The notes beneath the pieces are model-generated. The model made no database searches. It saw only the letters and a list, made by a program, of their open reading frames with translations, and was not told the origin of the DNA. Source: Chloroflexales bacterium ZM16-3 (GTDB taxonomy: Bacteria; Chloroflexota; Chloroflexia; Chloroflexales; Chloroflexaceae). From it: a stretch of DNA of 64,000 nucleotides. Positions 36,241 through 43,793 of the stretch are shown in pieces. The position numbers and the translations under genes are program-made. The stretch spans positions 1-64,000 of the forward strand of contig RYFE02000024.1 of the NCBI GenBank assembly GCA_004138175.2. The letters run 5' to 3'. How positions within the stretch are numbered: position 1 is the first letter of the stretch; each line of letters starts with the position of its first letter.

Positions 36241-36278
36241 ATCCTATCCTAAAATCGCCTGTTAACACCCCGTTAACA
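36241..36278 (-). promoter_or_regulatory. Pho-box-like direct repeat and -10 boxes upstream of CYTH/HD-CHAD
   Basis: GTTAACA-CCCC-GTTAACA (36261-36278) forms two 7-bp direct repeats at 11-bp spacing, the layout bound by PhoB/PhoP response regulators. On the minus strand it is followed after nine bases by TAGGAT (36251-36246), and again TAGGAT (36246-36241), a -10-like hexamer at the spacing seen in PhoB-activated promoters. Because GTTAAC is itself palindromic the site could alternatively bind a dimeric repressor. Confidence 0.5.
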
Positions 36279-36351
36279 TAGACTTATAGGATACCACACT
36301 TCATCGCATTCACAAGCAAGAAAACAGGCTATCATCGGGCACAGGCAACCG

Positions 36352-36460
36352 CAATGCCGTTCACACATGTCACGCTGAGCGAAGCGAAGCGTCCCGGCGG
36401 GTGATAGGGACACCGGGACGCTTCGCTTCGCTCAGCGTGACAGGGCGACTTCTGCGCTAG
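36352..36460. mobile_element. MITE-like element, GTCACGCTGAGCG family, copy 5
   Basis: Left end CAATGCCG resembles the CAATACCG end of copies 1 and 2. The cores GTCACGCTGAGCGAAGCGAA and its exact complement are strongly paired. It occupies much of the gap between prs and the CYTH gene, in which no gene was seen. Confidence 0.65.
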
Positions 36461-36569
36461 ACAAGGTTTCAGGTTGCTTTACAGTTTGGTGTCGCGTATG
36501 ACATGTTGATGCACTAACCCTGACTCCTGAATCCCGACCCCTGAAGCCTTGTCCTACTGCGTATTGCAG

Positions 36570-37571
36570 TTAGCCCAGCGCAGGGTGATTGCGCTGCTGG
36601 AAGATTGTGTCTACCGAGACGCCGCTATGGATACGCTGGATCACCTCTGCCACCAGGTGGCTCACGCTGAGCACCGTCAGGCCGGGCCAGCGCTTCTCGG
36701 GTGACAAAGGCAGGGTGTCAGTCGTGACGAGCTCAATCAGCGAGCTGTTGCGCAGGCGTTCAGCGGCGTTACCGGCCAGCACGGCGTGGACACAGCTCGC
36801 GTAGATCTCACGGGCGCCCTCGCGCTCCAGCAGGCCGATCACCTCAAGCATCGAGCCGCCGGTGGCGATCTCGTCATCGATGAGGATGCAGCGCTTGCCA
36901 GCTACATCGCCGATCAGGTTCAGGATCTCCGGCGAGGTCAGGCTGCCACCATCGCTGCGGCCAAAGTGCTGGACGCGACGCTTCTCAGCGATCGCCAGGG
37001 GCGCGCCCAGCGCCTCGGCGAAGTTGCGACCGCGCTTAGCGAACCCCACGTCGGGCGAGACAACGATCGCGTCGTCCCAACCCTTATCGGCGAAGTAGCG
37101 CACCAGCAGGTGCATGGCGGTCAACTCATCGGTAGGGATGCTGAAGAAACCCTGGATCTGGCCAGCGTGCAGATCGATCGTCAGCACCTGGTGAGCACCG
37201 GCCACCTGGATCATATCGGCGAGCAGGCGGGCGGTAATCGGCACGCGCGGCTGATCGCGCTTATCGGTGCGGCCGTAGGCGTAGTAGGGGATCACCGCCG
37301 TGATCCGCCCAGCTGAGGCCCGCTTGCAGGCATCGAGCATGATCAGCAGCTCCATGATCCGGTCGCTCAGATCCGGGGCCGAGAGCGACTGCACCACGAA
37401 GACATCCTTCTCGCGGACGCTCTCGTTGAGCTTGATAAAAATATTCTCGTTGCTGAACTTGACGATCGTCGCGTCACCCAACGGCACCCCGACCCGGTCG
37501 CATATAGCCTGCGCGAGCGGCAGGTTGCCCTGCCCGGTGAAGATTCGTAGCTCATCGAAGCGACTACCCAT
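36570..37571 (-). CDS. prs: Ribose-phosphate pyrophosphokinase (PRPP synthetase)
   Basis: A 333-residue enzyme making 5-phosphoribosyl 1-diphosphate from ribose 5-phosphate and ATP. Family motifs: KFSNENIFIKLNESVREKDVFVVQS at the N terminus (quoted in part as NENIFIKLNESVREKDV), PYYAYGRTDKRDQPRVPITA, TIDLHAGQIQGFF, and the PRPP loop VAGKRCILIDDEIATGGSM. Length and motif order fit class I enzymes. GGAGG five bases before ATG 37571 fixes the start. Immediately upstream on the transcript is a hairpin followed by a T-run, a probable attenuator or terminator. Confidence 0.95.
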   Translation of the reverse strand: MGSRFDELRIFTGQGNLPLAQAICDRVGVPLGDATIVKFSNENIFIKLNESVREKDVFVVQSLSAPDLSDRIMELLIMLDACKRASAGRITAVIPYYAYGRTDKRDQPRVPITARLLADMIQVAGAHQVLTIDLHAGQIQGFFSIPTDELTAMHLLVRYFADKGWDDAIVVSPDVGFAKRGRNFAEALGAPLAIAEKRRVQHFGRSDGGSLTSPEILNLIGDVAGKRCILIDDEIATGGSMLEVIGLLEREGAREIYASCVHAVLAGNAAERLRNSSLIELVTTDTLPLSPEKRWPGLTVLSVSHLVAEVIQRIHSGVSVDTIFQQRNHPALG

Positions 37572-37596
37572 GATGCCCTCCAGATTGCAGTAGGAG

Positions 37597-37664
37597 AAAA
37601 ACCTGTCAGGTGTGGCCCGGCGCAGCGCGGTGGCGCACCGATACGTGGGCCGCACCTGACAGGT
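37597..37664 (-). terminator. Hairpin plus T-run in the prs leader
   Basis: Arms 37601-37618 and 37647-37664 (ACCTGTCAGGTG...) pair over 17 of 18 bases; in the minus-strand transcript the stem is followed by TTTTT. Only about 25 bases separate it from the prs ATG, too few for a separate promoter, so it may attenuate read-through from the upstream genes. Confidence 0.55.
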
Positions 37665-37690
37665 CTAGAAAATCCGATGATGATCGACCA

Positions 37691-37722
37691 ATCTACAATC
37701 TGCAATCTGCAATCTGCAATTG
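37691..37722. repeat. AATCTGC heptamer array at a gene end
   Basis: Three to four tandem CAATCTG units on the plus strand. On the minus strand they encode the C terminus QIADCRL and the stop of the upstream small gene. Confidence 0.85.
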
Positions 37723-38136
37723 ATCGAGCAGCGCGGCGCGCTCGATGCGTGCGCCAGTGGGAAGCCCCGCCAGCAGTACGCCATCACCCTCGGATGCGAC
37801 AAGCAGCGCGCCAATGCTGGGGCGCTGGATCAGGGCGGTGAGCAACTGGCCGAGGCCCATCGCGGCCAGCCTCGGCGAGGTGCCCAGTCCAGATGCCTGA
37901 GCGAAGCTCAGGGCATCGTCGGCGCTCCGAAAGGCCAGCAGTACGCGCGGGCGGGTCGGAGGGGGCGGCTGCCCCGCGCCTCCCCCGCCATTGCCAGCGC
38001 TCCGAAAGATGTACATGCGGCCTGGCGAGCCGCCGCCCTGGAGCAGCCTATCCCGCGCCCACACCAGAGCCACCTCGGCCGCCTCAACGCCATAGCCAGC
38101 CTGGAGGGCGGCAGTGATGAAAAGCTGCGCATCCAT
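37693..38136 (-). CDS. Uncharacterised protein in the prs operon
   Basis: A 147-residue protein I do not recognise. Residues 1-40 look helical (FITAALQAGYGVEAAEVALVWARDRLL), a Gly/Pro-rich loop follows (GNGGGGAGQPPPPTRPR), and the rest alternates strands and helices with VLLAFRSADDALSFAQASGL and GALLVASEGDGVLLAGLP, possibly a small alpha/beta domain. The final nine residues come from a GCAGATT repeat. It overlaps the upstream gene by TAATG, so it is coupled to it. A role linked to the anchored repeat protein upstream is possible but not shown. Confidence 0.55.
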   Translation of the reverse strand: MDAQLFITAALQAGYGVEAAEVALVWARDRLLQGGGSPGRMYIFRSAGNGGGGAGQPPPPTRPRVLLAFRSADDALSFAQASGLGTSPRLAAMGLGQLLTALIQRPSIGALLVASEGDGVLLAGLPTGARIERAALLDQLQIADCRL

Positions 38137-39113
38137 TACGGCAAGGGCACCGCCGTCGGCACCGGCTGGATGGTGTCGGGGCGGCGCTCGTTCTGGTAGA
38201 GGGCGGTGCCAAGCAGGCCGGCCTGCACCTCGTAGGGCGTGCCAGCGGCCTCAGGGTGCAGCTCCATGCGCGCCCGCTCGAAGTACTGCACCCGATAGGC
38301 GTTCCCGTCGGGCAGCACCTCATCGAATGCCTCGCTGATCGGCAGGCCGAAGACATCCAGGCCACCGTTCTGCGTCCAGAAGGCCAAGAAGGCACCACCC
38401 ACCGCGTGGCCCGTCTCGGCGAAGAAGCGCAGGTCGGGCTGGCTGGCAAAGAACTGCTGGGGGGCGAACTGACGCCCAGAGGTATACTCAACGCCGAGCC
38501 GGGCGAGCTGGATCTCGTAGGATGTGCCGGCGAACTCCGGCCAGCGCTCGATACGGGCGCGCTCAAACCACTGGATCTCGCGCCCGCTCACCGTCATCAG
38601 CGCACTGATCGGCCTGCCGAGCACCCGCAGGCCGCCGTGGGTGTCGTAGTATGCTTGGAAGCCCGGGGCAACGGCGGGGGGCGGGCCGGGCGCCTCACCC
38701 ACGGCCGGTATCTCGGCGGTGGGGGCGGCCTGGAGATCGGCGGGCAGCGCCTCTCCGAGCAGCACCTGGCTCCCCTCCTCCGTCGGAACAGTTGAGAGGA
38801 GCGGCCCGCGCGCAGGCGCGGCGGCCTCCTGCTGGGCTGGGCGCAGGCCGCCGGTGGCCCAGAGAACCACCATCAGCGCCAGCAGGCCCAGGGCACCCAC
38901 CAGCGCCAGAACCCAGCCCAGCAGCGGGCCGCTGATCGGGAGGCGTGTGCGGCGGGCCGGATTCGCCCCGGTGGGCGACTCGGAGCCATCGCCGGGCGAG
39001 TCCGATTCGAGCGGGAGCGGCGTGTCGTCAATCGACCGACCATTGCCGCCTGTGCGCGTGATCGGGTTGCGGTTCCCAACCCGGTAATCAGGCCGCTGTT
39101 TCGATCCACTCAT
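38136..39113 (-). CDS. Membrane-anchored protein with two FxETGH-type repeats
   Basis: A 325-residue protein: cytoplasmic N-terminal ~60 polar residues, one transmembrane helix (about 61-84), an Ala/Pro linker, then two copies of a ~50-60 residue motif. The second reads RFFAETGHAVGGAFLAFW, GGLDVFGLPISEAFDE, YRVQYFERARMELHPE; the first is YYDTHGGLRVLGRPISALM with IQWFERARIERWPE. The same motif ends the subtilase at 40902-42815. I associate it with Chloroflexi extracellular proteins; its function is unknown, possibly cell-wall or carbohydrate binding. ATGA overlap with the HIT gene shows coupling. Confidence 0.7.
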   Translation of the reverse strand: MSGSKQRPDYRVGNRNPITRTGGNGRSIDDTPLPLESDSPGDGSESPTGANPARRTRLPISGPLLGWVLALVGALGLLALMVVLWATGGLRPAQQEAAAPARGPLLSTVPTEEGSQVLLGEALPADLQAAPTAEIPAVGEAPGPPPAVAPGFQAYYDTHGGLRVLGRPISALMTVSGREIQWFERARIERWPEFAGTSYEIQLARLGVEYTSGRQFAPQQFFASQPDLRFFAETGHAVGGAFLAFWTQNGGLDVFGLPISEAFDEVLPDGNAYRVQYFERARMELHPEAAGTPYEVQAGLLGTALYQNERRPDTIQPVPTAVPLP

Positions 39114-39535
39114 GCGGAGTCCCCCTCGCCCAGGCGGGCGCTGATCGCGGCGGCCACCTCGCGCAACTCATCGGGCGTACTCTCGCCGGGTCGCCAGTAG
39201 CTCATGGCGTGGTCGCCCTCCCAGCGCGGGATGATATGCACATGGTAGTGGTGTACCCTCTGCCCGGCGGCCGTGCCGTTGTTCTGCACAATGTTCAGCC
39301 CGTCTGGCTTGAGGGACTCCGTGATCGCGCGGGCCACCGTCTGCACCGTGCGCGACACCGCAGCCAGCAGCTCAGGCGGCAGGTCGAGCAGGGTTGGCAA
39401 CTCCTGCTTACAGATCACCAGGGTATGCCCGCGCGAGGCCGGGGCAACATCAAGAAAGGCCAGAGTCTGCTCGTCCTCGTACACCTTGGCCGCCGGGATC
39501 TCGCCGTTGATGATGCGCGTGAAGATCGAGGCCAT
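39110..39535 (-). CDS. HIT-family nucleotide-binding hydrolase
   Basis: A 141-residue histidine-triad protein. The motif HHYHVHIIPRW contains the H-x-H-x-H catalytic triad; the N-terminal FTRIINGEIPAAKVYEDE and ASRGHTLVICK are typical of the HinT/YcgB-type branch. These enzymes hydrolyse nucleoside phosphoramidates or dinucleoside polyphosphates. AAGGAGG precedes ATG 39535. It follows the flippase-like gene and is coupled by four-base overlap to the anchored repeat protein. Confidence 0.92.
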   Translation of the reverse strand: MASIFTRIINGEIPAAKVYEDEQTLAFLDVAPASRGHTLVICKQELPTLLDLPPELLAAVSRTVQTVARAITESLKPDGLNIVQNNGTAAGQRVHHYHVHIIPRWEGDHAMSYWRPGESTPDELREVAAAISARLGEGDSA

Positions 39536-39589
39536 CGCTCCTCCTTCGAGATCGTGTAGGTCGCCGCGTAAGGGCGTAGCGCGGGTCGC

Positions 39590-39623
39590 CACGTAGAGAT
39601 GGAGCGCGCTCCATCCCTACGTG
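39590..39623. repeat. CACGTAG...CTACGTG palindrome
   Basis: Arms 39590-39606 and 39607-39623 match with one mismatch (ATGGAGCGCGCTCCAT centre); same type as the palindrome at 54088-54119. Confidence 0.7.
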
Positions 39624-40600
39624 GGCATCTGGACTTGCTCGCCGCGCTCGGCGTGGCGCCGGCCGAACCAGGCTAGGGCGGCTGCGCCGATCATGACGCC
39701 GAACCAGAGTGTGCAGAAGCGGATAATGATCGTGGCGGTGGTGGCGGCGCTAGCGCTCTGGCCGACGAGGGCGACCAGCAGGCCGACGCTGCTCACCTCG
39801 GATGCGCCGAGGCCGCCAGGGAGAAACGAGACGAGGCCGAACAGCGTGCTCGCCGCGAAGATGAAGGTAGCCTGGAGCAGCAGCAGCGGCGTGCCGATCA
39901 CTCCAAGCCCGGCCAGCACATAGTAGAAGGCCACACACTCGAAGCCCCACGAGACCACGCTGATCGCCGTGGAGACAAGCAGGATGCGCCAGTCGAGCAA
40001 CTGCGCCGTGCTGGTGTAGATGTTGCGCAGCTTCGGGGCGACCCGCCCGCCGAGGGGCAGCCCCTCGACTCGGTCGATAACCCCCATCGAGATTGTGCGG
40101 CTCTGGGCCACCAGGATGCCGACCACAGTGGCGACCAGCAGCACGACGAAGAGGAATCGCGCGGGAGGGTAGAGGGTCAGCCCGAGCGCCATCAGCAGCA
40201 GCATCGCCAAGCCGTCGGTGAGCCGCTCGGCCAGCACGATCGGCGCCGAGACGCTCACGGACACCCCGTTGACCCGCCGCAGCAGGTAGGACTTGAACAC
40301 CTCACCCAGCTTCCCCGGCGTCACCGCCATCACCATGCCAGCGGTGAAGATCAGGCCGCTGTCGAGGCGACCAACCCCATCCCCCAGGCCAAGCCGACGC
40401 AGATAGTAGTCCCACTTCATCCCGCGCAGGAGGTAGTTCAGCAAAGTGAAGCCGAGGATGGCTGGCAGGAGCGCCCAGCGGAAGGCCCCAAGATCACGAC
40501 CGACCTCGCGCAAATCGCTGACAAGGCCAATCACCACCAGCACGGCGAGCCCGAGCAGGAGCGAGGCAAAGATCTTGCCCTGGAGTGTTTTTAATGACAT
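39617..40600 (-). CDS. UPF0104 / lysylphosphatidylglycerol synthase TM-region family flippase-like protein
   Basis: A 327-residue membrane protein with eight or so helices. It matches the UPF0104 family: NYLLRGMKWDYYLRRLGL, GMVMAVTPGKLGEVFKSYLL and GGLGASEVSSVGLLVAL are its usual conserved blocks. The family is linked to lipid or isoprenoid-linked saccharide flipping, often in glycolipid or cell-envelope pathways. ATG 40600 begins a typical hydrophobic N terminus, but no close ribosome site is visible. First gene of the operon that runs to prs. Confidence 0.8.
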   Translation of the reverse strand: MSLKTLQGKIFASLLLGLAVLVVIGLVSDLREVGRDLGAFRWALLPAILGFTLLNYLLRGMKWDYYLRRLGLGDGVGRLDSGLIFTAGMVMAVTPGKLGEVFKSYLLRRVNGVSVSVSAPIVLAERLTDGLAMLLLMALGLTLYPPARFLFVVLLVATVVGILVAQSRTISMGVIDRVEGLPLGGRVAPKLRNIYTSTAQLLDWRILLVSTAISVVSWGFECVAFYYVLAGLGVIGTPLLLLQATFIFAASTLFGLVSFLPGGLGASEVSSVGLLVALVGQSASAATTATIIIRFCTLWFGVMIGAAALAWFGRRHAERGEQVQMPT

Positions 40601-40684
40601 TGTGACGGGTGCCTGTCACCATTGAGGATTCTGCTGCGATTATACTCGCCCCCCCCATGAGACGCAAACCGCGCGGCGGGCTGC

Positions 40685-40690
40685 TATAAT
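40685..40690 (+). promoter_or_regulatory. -10 box in the gap upstream of the subtilase
   Basis: TATAAT with no clear -35. Transcription would begin at the octamer repeat and give a leader of about 200 bases to the subtilase ATG. Confidence 0.3.
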
Positions 40691-40696
40691 TTGAGC

Positions 40697-40884
40697 ACTG
40701 AGTCACTGAGTCACTGAGTCACTGAGTCACTGAGTTACTAGGACAGAGTTCCGACCTCACCCTCCGTCCCCCGCTCCGCAGCGAGGCGAGGGTGAGGTTC
40801 GGTCAGATAAACCCCATACGGACTTCCAGAAAGCTGTACGAGCAGAATACTCAGTGTCTCAGTGTCTCAGTGTCTCAGTGCTGC
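40697..40884. repeat. Inverted pair of octamer arrays enclosing a GC-rich palindrome
   Basis: GAGTCACT repeated five times (40697-40738) and CAGTGTCT repeated four times in inverse orientation (40846-40884) enclose a CCTCACCCTCC...GGGTGAGG palindrome (40753-40798). The unit here is 8 bp, not 7. There is no gene in 40601-40901. Confidence 0.85.
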
Positions 40885-40901
40885 AATTGCGCCACACCCT
40901 T

Positions 40902-42815
40902 ATGAAACACACAACCCTGGCCCTAATCACGCTGCTGATCGTCCTCTCCGCCCTCGCCCAGTCCCCCGCCGCAGCCGCAGCATCATCGGCCATCCCCGGC
41001 GAGCTGCTCGTGCGCCTGCGCCCGGGCCTCCAGCCGACCCTACGCGGCGGCGCGTTTCAGGTCGCCGGAGGCCCATCCGCCGACCTCACACTGCTCAACC
41101 GCGAGCTCGCCGCCATCGGCGGCGGCGACGCCGCCCTGATCAGCCCCGGCAGCGACACCTACCGGCTCACGATCAGCTCCGATGTAAGCCCCGTCGCCGC
41201 CGCCGCCGCGCTGAGCCACTTGAGCGCCGTGGTCTACGCCGAGCCAAACCACCGCCTCGTCGCCCAGCGCACCCCCAACGATAGCGTGATCGATCAGCAG
41301 TGGGGTCTGAGCAACGTGCAGGCATTTGAGGCATGGGACATCACCACCGGCGGCGAGATCGTCATCGCCGTGGTGGACACCGGCGTCGATGCGGGCCACC
41401 CCGACCTACGCGGCAAGGTGCTGCCGGGATATAACGCCTTCACCGGCGGGAGCGACGCCAGCGACGATAACGGCCACGGCACGGCGGTCTCCGGCCTGAT
41501 CGCCGCCAACACCAATAACGGCAAAGGCGTGGCCGGGCTCTGCTGGGGCTGCAAGATCCTGCCGATCAAGGTGCTCAACAGCCGGGGCGGCGGCGACGAT
41601 GCCAGCGTGGCCGCCGGCATCCGCTGGGCCGCCGACAATGGTGCCCGTATTCTGAACATGAGCCTTGGCGGCAGTGATGAGAGCCAGACGCTACGCGACG
41701 CGGTGGACTACGCGGCGGGCAAGGGCGTGCTGCTGATCGCGGCCTCGGGCAATGAGCACGAGGCAGGCAACCCGGTCAGCTACCCGGCCGCCTACGATAC
41801 CGTCGTCGCCGTGAGCGCCACCGGCAACACCGATGTGATCACCGGCTTCTCAAACACCGGGTCTTATGTCGACCTAGCCGCGCCCGGCGTCGGCCTGTGG
41901 ACGACCCTGCCAGGTGGTGGCTACGGCCCGCCGAACGGCACCTCGTTCTCTAGCCCCTACGTCGCAGGCGTGGCCGGCCTGGTCTTCACCCTGCGGCCTG
42001 ACCTGCCGTCCCAGGATATCGCCTGCATCCTGAAGGCCAGCGCGGATGACAAGGGCGACCCCGGCCGCGACGACGCGTACGGATGGGGCCGACTCAACGC
42101 GCTCAAGGCCCTCCAGCTGGCCCAGACATACACGGGCTGCCCGCTGAACGCCCCGTCCCCCGCGCCCGCCCCGTCTCCCGCTCCAAGCGACGGCAGCGCG
42201 CCGTCGGCCCTTGCGCCCATCCCCGCCGACAGTGTCGGCGCCGACCGGGCCTACTTCCCAGAGACCGGCCACAGCCTGGGCGGCGAGTTCCGCCGCTACT
42301 GGCAGCGGCACGGCGGCCTGGCGATCTTTGGCTACCCTACCAGTGAGGAGTTTTCCGAAGCGGGGGCCGACGGCCAATCCTATATGGTGCAGTACTTCGA
42401 GCGCCACCGCTTCGAGTTCCACCCCGAGAACCCGGCCCCCTATAACGTGCTGCTCTCGCGCATCGGCGACGACATCCTCAAGATCCAGGGCCGCGACTGG
42501 TTCGCCTTCCCGAAGACCGGCCCTCAGCCCGGCTGCCTCGCCTTCGAGCAGACGGACCAGTCAATCTGCGAGCCCTTCCTGAGCTACTGGCGCAGCAACG
42601 GACTGGAGTTCGACGGGCGGGCAGGCAAGAGCTACGCCGAGAGCCTGGCCCTGTTCGGGCAGCCGATCTCGCCGCCGCAGACGGAGGAGGTGGGGCCGGG
42701 GATCTTCATAACAGTGCAGTGGTTCGAGCGCGCCCGCTTCGAGGATCACGGCTCGGGCAAGGTGCTGCTCGGCCTGCTCGGCAACGAGCTGCTGCGCGCC
42801 CGTGGCTGGAGGTAG
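40902..42815 (+). CDS. Secreted subtilisin-like serine protease with FxETGH repeats
   Basis: A 637-residue exported protease. A signal peptide (residues 1-~25) and an inhibitor-I9-like propeptide with GELLVRLRPG lead to the S8 domain. The catalytic triad is visible: Asp in VIAVVDTGVDAGHPDL, His in DDNGHGTAVSGLIAA, Ser in PNGTSFSSPYVAGVAG, with the oxyanion Asn in AASGNEHE. After a Pro/Ala/Ser linker (~425-445) come about three FxETGH-type repeats (YFPETGHSLGGEF, FGYPTSEEF, QYFERHRFEFHPE and a diverged copy with QWFERARFE), shared with the gene at 38136-39113. The ATG at 40902 lacks a ribosome site; upstream in-frame codons are repeat DNA. Confidence 0.9.
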   Translation: MKHTTLALITLLIVLSALAQSPAAAAASSAIPGELLVRLRPGLQPTLRGGAFQVAGGPSADLTLLNRELAAIGGGDAALISPGSDTYRLTISSDVSPVAAAAALSHLSAVVYAEPNHRLVAQRTPNDSVIDQQWGLSNVQAFEAWDITTGGEIVIAVVDTGVDAGHPDLRGKVLPGYNAFTGGSDASDDNGHGTAVSGLIAANTNNGKGVAGLCWGCKILPIKVLNSRGGGDDASVAAGIRWAADNGARILNMSLGGSDESQTLRDAVDYAAGKGVLLIAASGNEHEAGNPVSYPAAYDTVVAVSATGNTDVITGFSNTGSYVDLAAPGVGLWTTLPGGGYGPPNGTSFSSPYVAGVAGLVFTLRPDLPSQDIACILKASADDKGDPGRDDAYGWGRLNALKALQLAQTYTGCPLNAPSPAPAPSPAPSDGSAPSALAPIPADSVGADRAYFPETGHSLGGEFRRYWQRHGGLAIFGYPTSEEFSEAGADGQSYMVQYFERHRFEFHPENPAPYNVLLSRIGDDILKIQGRDWFAFPKTGPQPGCLAFEQTDQSICEPFLSYWRSNGLEFDGRAGKSYAESLALFGQPISPPQTEEVGPGIFITVQWFERARFEDHGSGKVLLGLLGNELLRARGWR

Positions 42816-42950
42816 AGGGGATAGGGCGGCATTGTTGAGATATGTACCCACTGAGATGCCGCTTCTTTCCGCCCGGCGCGCTCGCTGACGCTATGATCCG
42901 ATTGTGCGCAACAGCGCAAAAAACATCGGTTCATGAAGGCGAGACACGCT

Positions 42951-43793
42951 ATGCACTCAGTGGTAGCAATCAAACAGGTGCCGGACACCTCTAACGTCCG
43001 GATCAACCCCGAGACCGGCACGTTGATCCGCGAGGGCGTCCCGACAATCATCAACCCCTATGATATCCACGCTGTCGAGATGGCGGTGCGGATCAAGGAG
43101 CAGTTCGGCGGCACGGTGACGGTGATCTCCATGGGGCCACCCAAGGCTATGGAGGCGCTGATCGAATGTATTGAGCAAGGTGCGGATCGGGGCATCCTGA
43201 TCAGCGATCGGCGCTTCGGTGCCGCTGACACCCTCGCGACCTCGTATGTGCTGGCGCACACCGTCGAGGCACTTCTGGCGGAAGGGCCCGTGGATCTGCT
43301 GCTGTTTGGCAAGCAGGCCATTGACGGCGACACCGGCCAGGTCGGGCCGGGGGTCGCCGCACGCCTACAGGTGCCACTGATCAGCAACGCCGTCGTGATC
43401 GAGTCCTTCGATCCGGTGGCGCGCAAGGCCGTGGTTCACCGCAAGATCGAGCAGGGCATCGAGGTAATCGAGACGAGCCTGCCGGCGCTGCTCACGGTTG
43501 AGAAGGAGATCGCTGCGGTGAAGCGTGCGCCGCTGCCGAACCTGATCAACGCCGCGCGCTACAAGCCAGAGATGTGGTCAGCGGACGCTCCGGTGCCCTT
43601 CGATATCGCGCAAGTCGGGATCAAGGGCTCGCCCACCATCGTCGGCAAGGCATTCACGCCGACAGCGCGCGAGGCTGGGGCGATCCTCTCGGTGGCCGAG
43701 AAGGGGTTGAGCGAGACCGTGGCCGATGCGCTGGAGATGATCATCCAGGCCAACGTCGTCACGATCCAGAACCACAACGGAGGTAGGCCGTGA
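42951..43793 (+). CDS. fixA: Electron transfer flavoprotein beta subunit FixA
   Basis: A 280-residue ETF beta-type protein, first gene of a fixABCX operon. It has VVAIKQVPDTSNVRINPETGTL at the N terminus (quoted from residue 4; motif KQVPDTS), NPYDIHAVEMAVRIKE, VTVISMGPPKAMEAL and DLLLFGKQAIDGDTGQVGPGVA, typical of FixA/EtfB. FixAB bind FAD and, with FixCX, carry electrons to quinone and ferredoxin or flavodoxin by flavin-based bifurcation. ATG 42951 was preferred over 42933 by homology to other FixA starts. Its stop overlaps fixB by GTGA. Confidence 0.93.
   Translation: MHSVVAIKQVPDTSNVRINPETGTLIREGVPTIINPYDIHAVEMAVRIKEQFGGTVTVISMGPPKAMEALIECIEQGADRGILISDRRFGAADTLATSYVLAHTVEALLAEGPVDLLLFGKQAIDGDTGQVGPGVAARLQVPLISNAVVIESFDPVARKAVVHRKIEQGIEVIETSLPALLTVEKEIAAVKRAPLPNLINAARYKPEMWSADAPVPFDIAQVGIKGSPTIVGKAFTPTAREAGAILSVAEKGLSETVADALEMIIQANVVTIQNHNGGRP

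Noticed and set aside
40697-40738. Possible CRISPR array
   Set aside because: The unit is 8 bp with no spacers; no cas genes are present.
40854-40901. Upstream GTG start of the subtilase within the octamer repeat
   Set aside because: The added residues are repeat-encoded and would spoil the signal peptide that begins at 40902.
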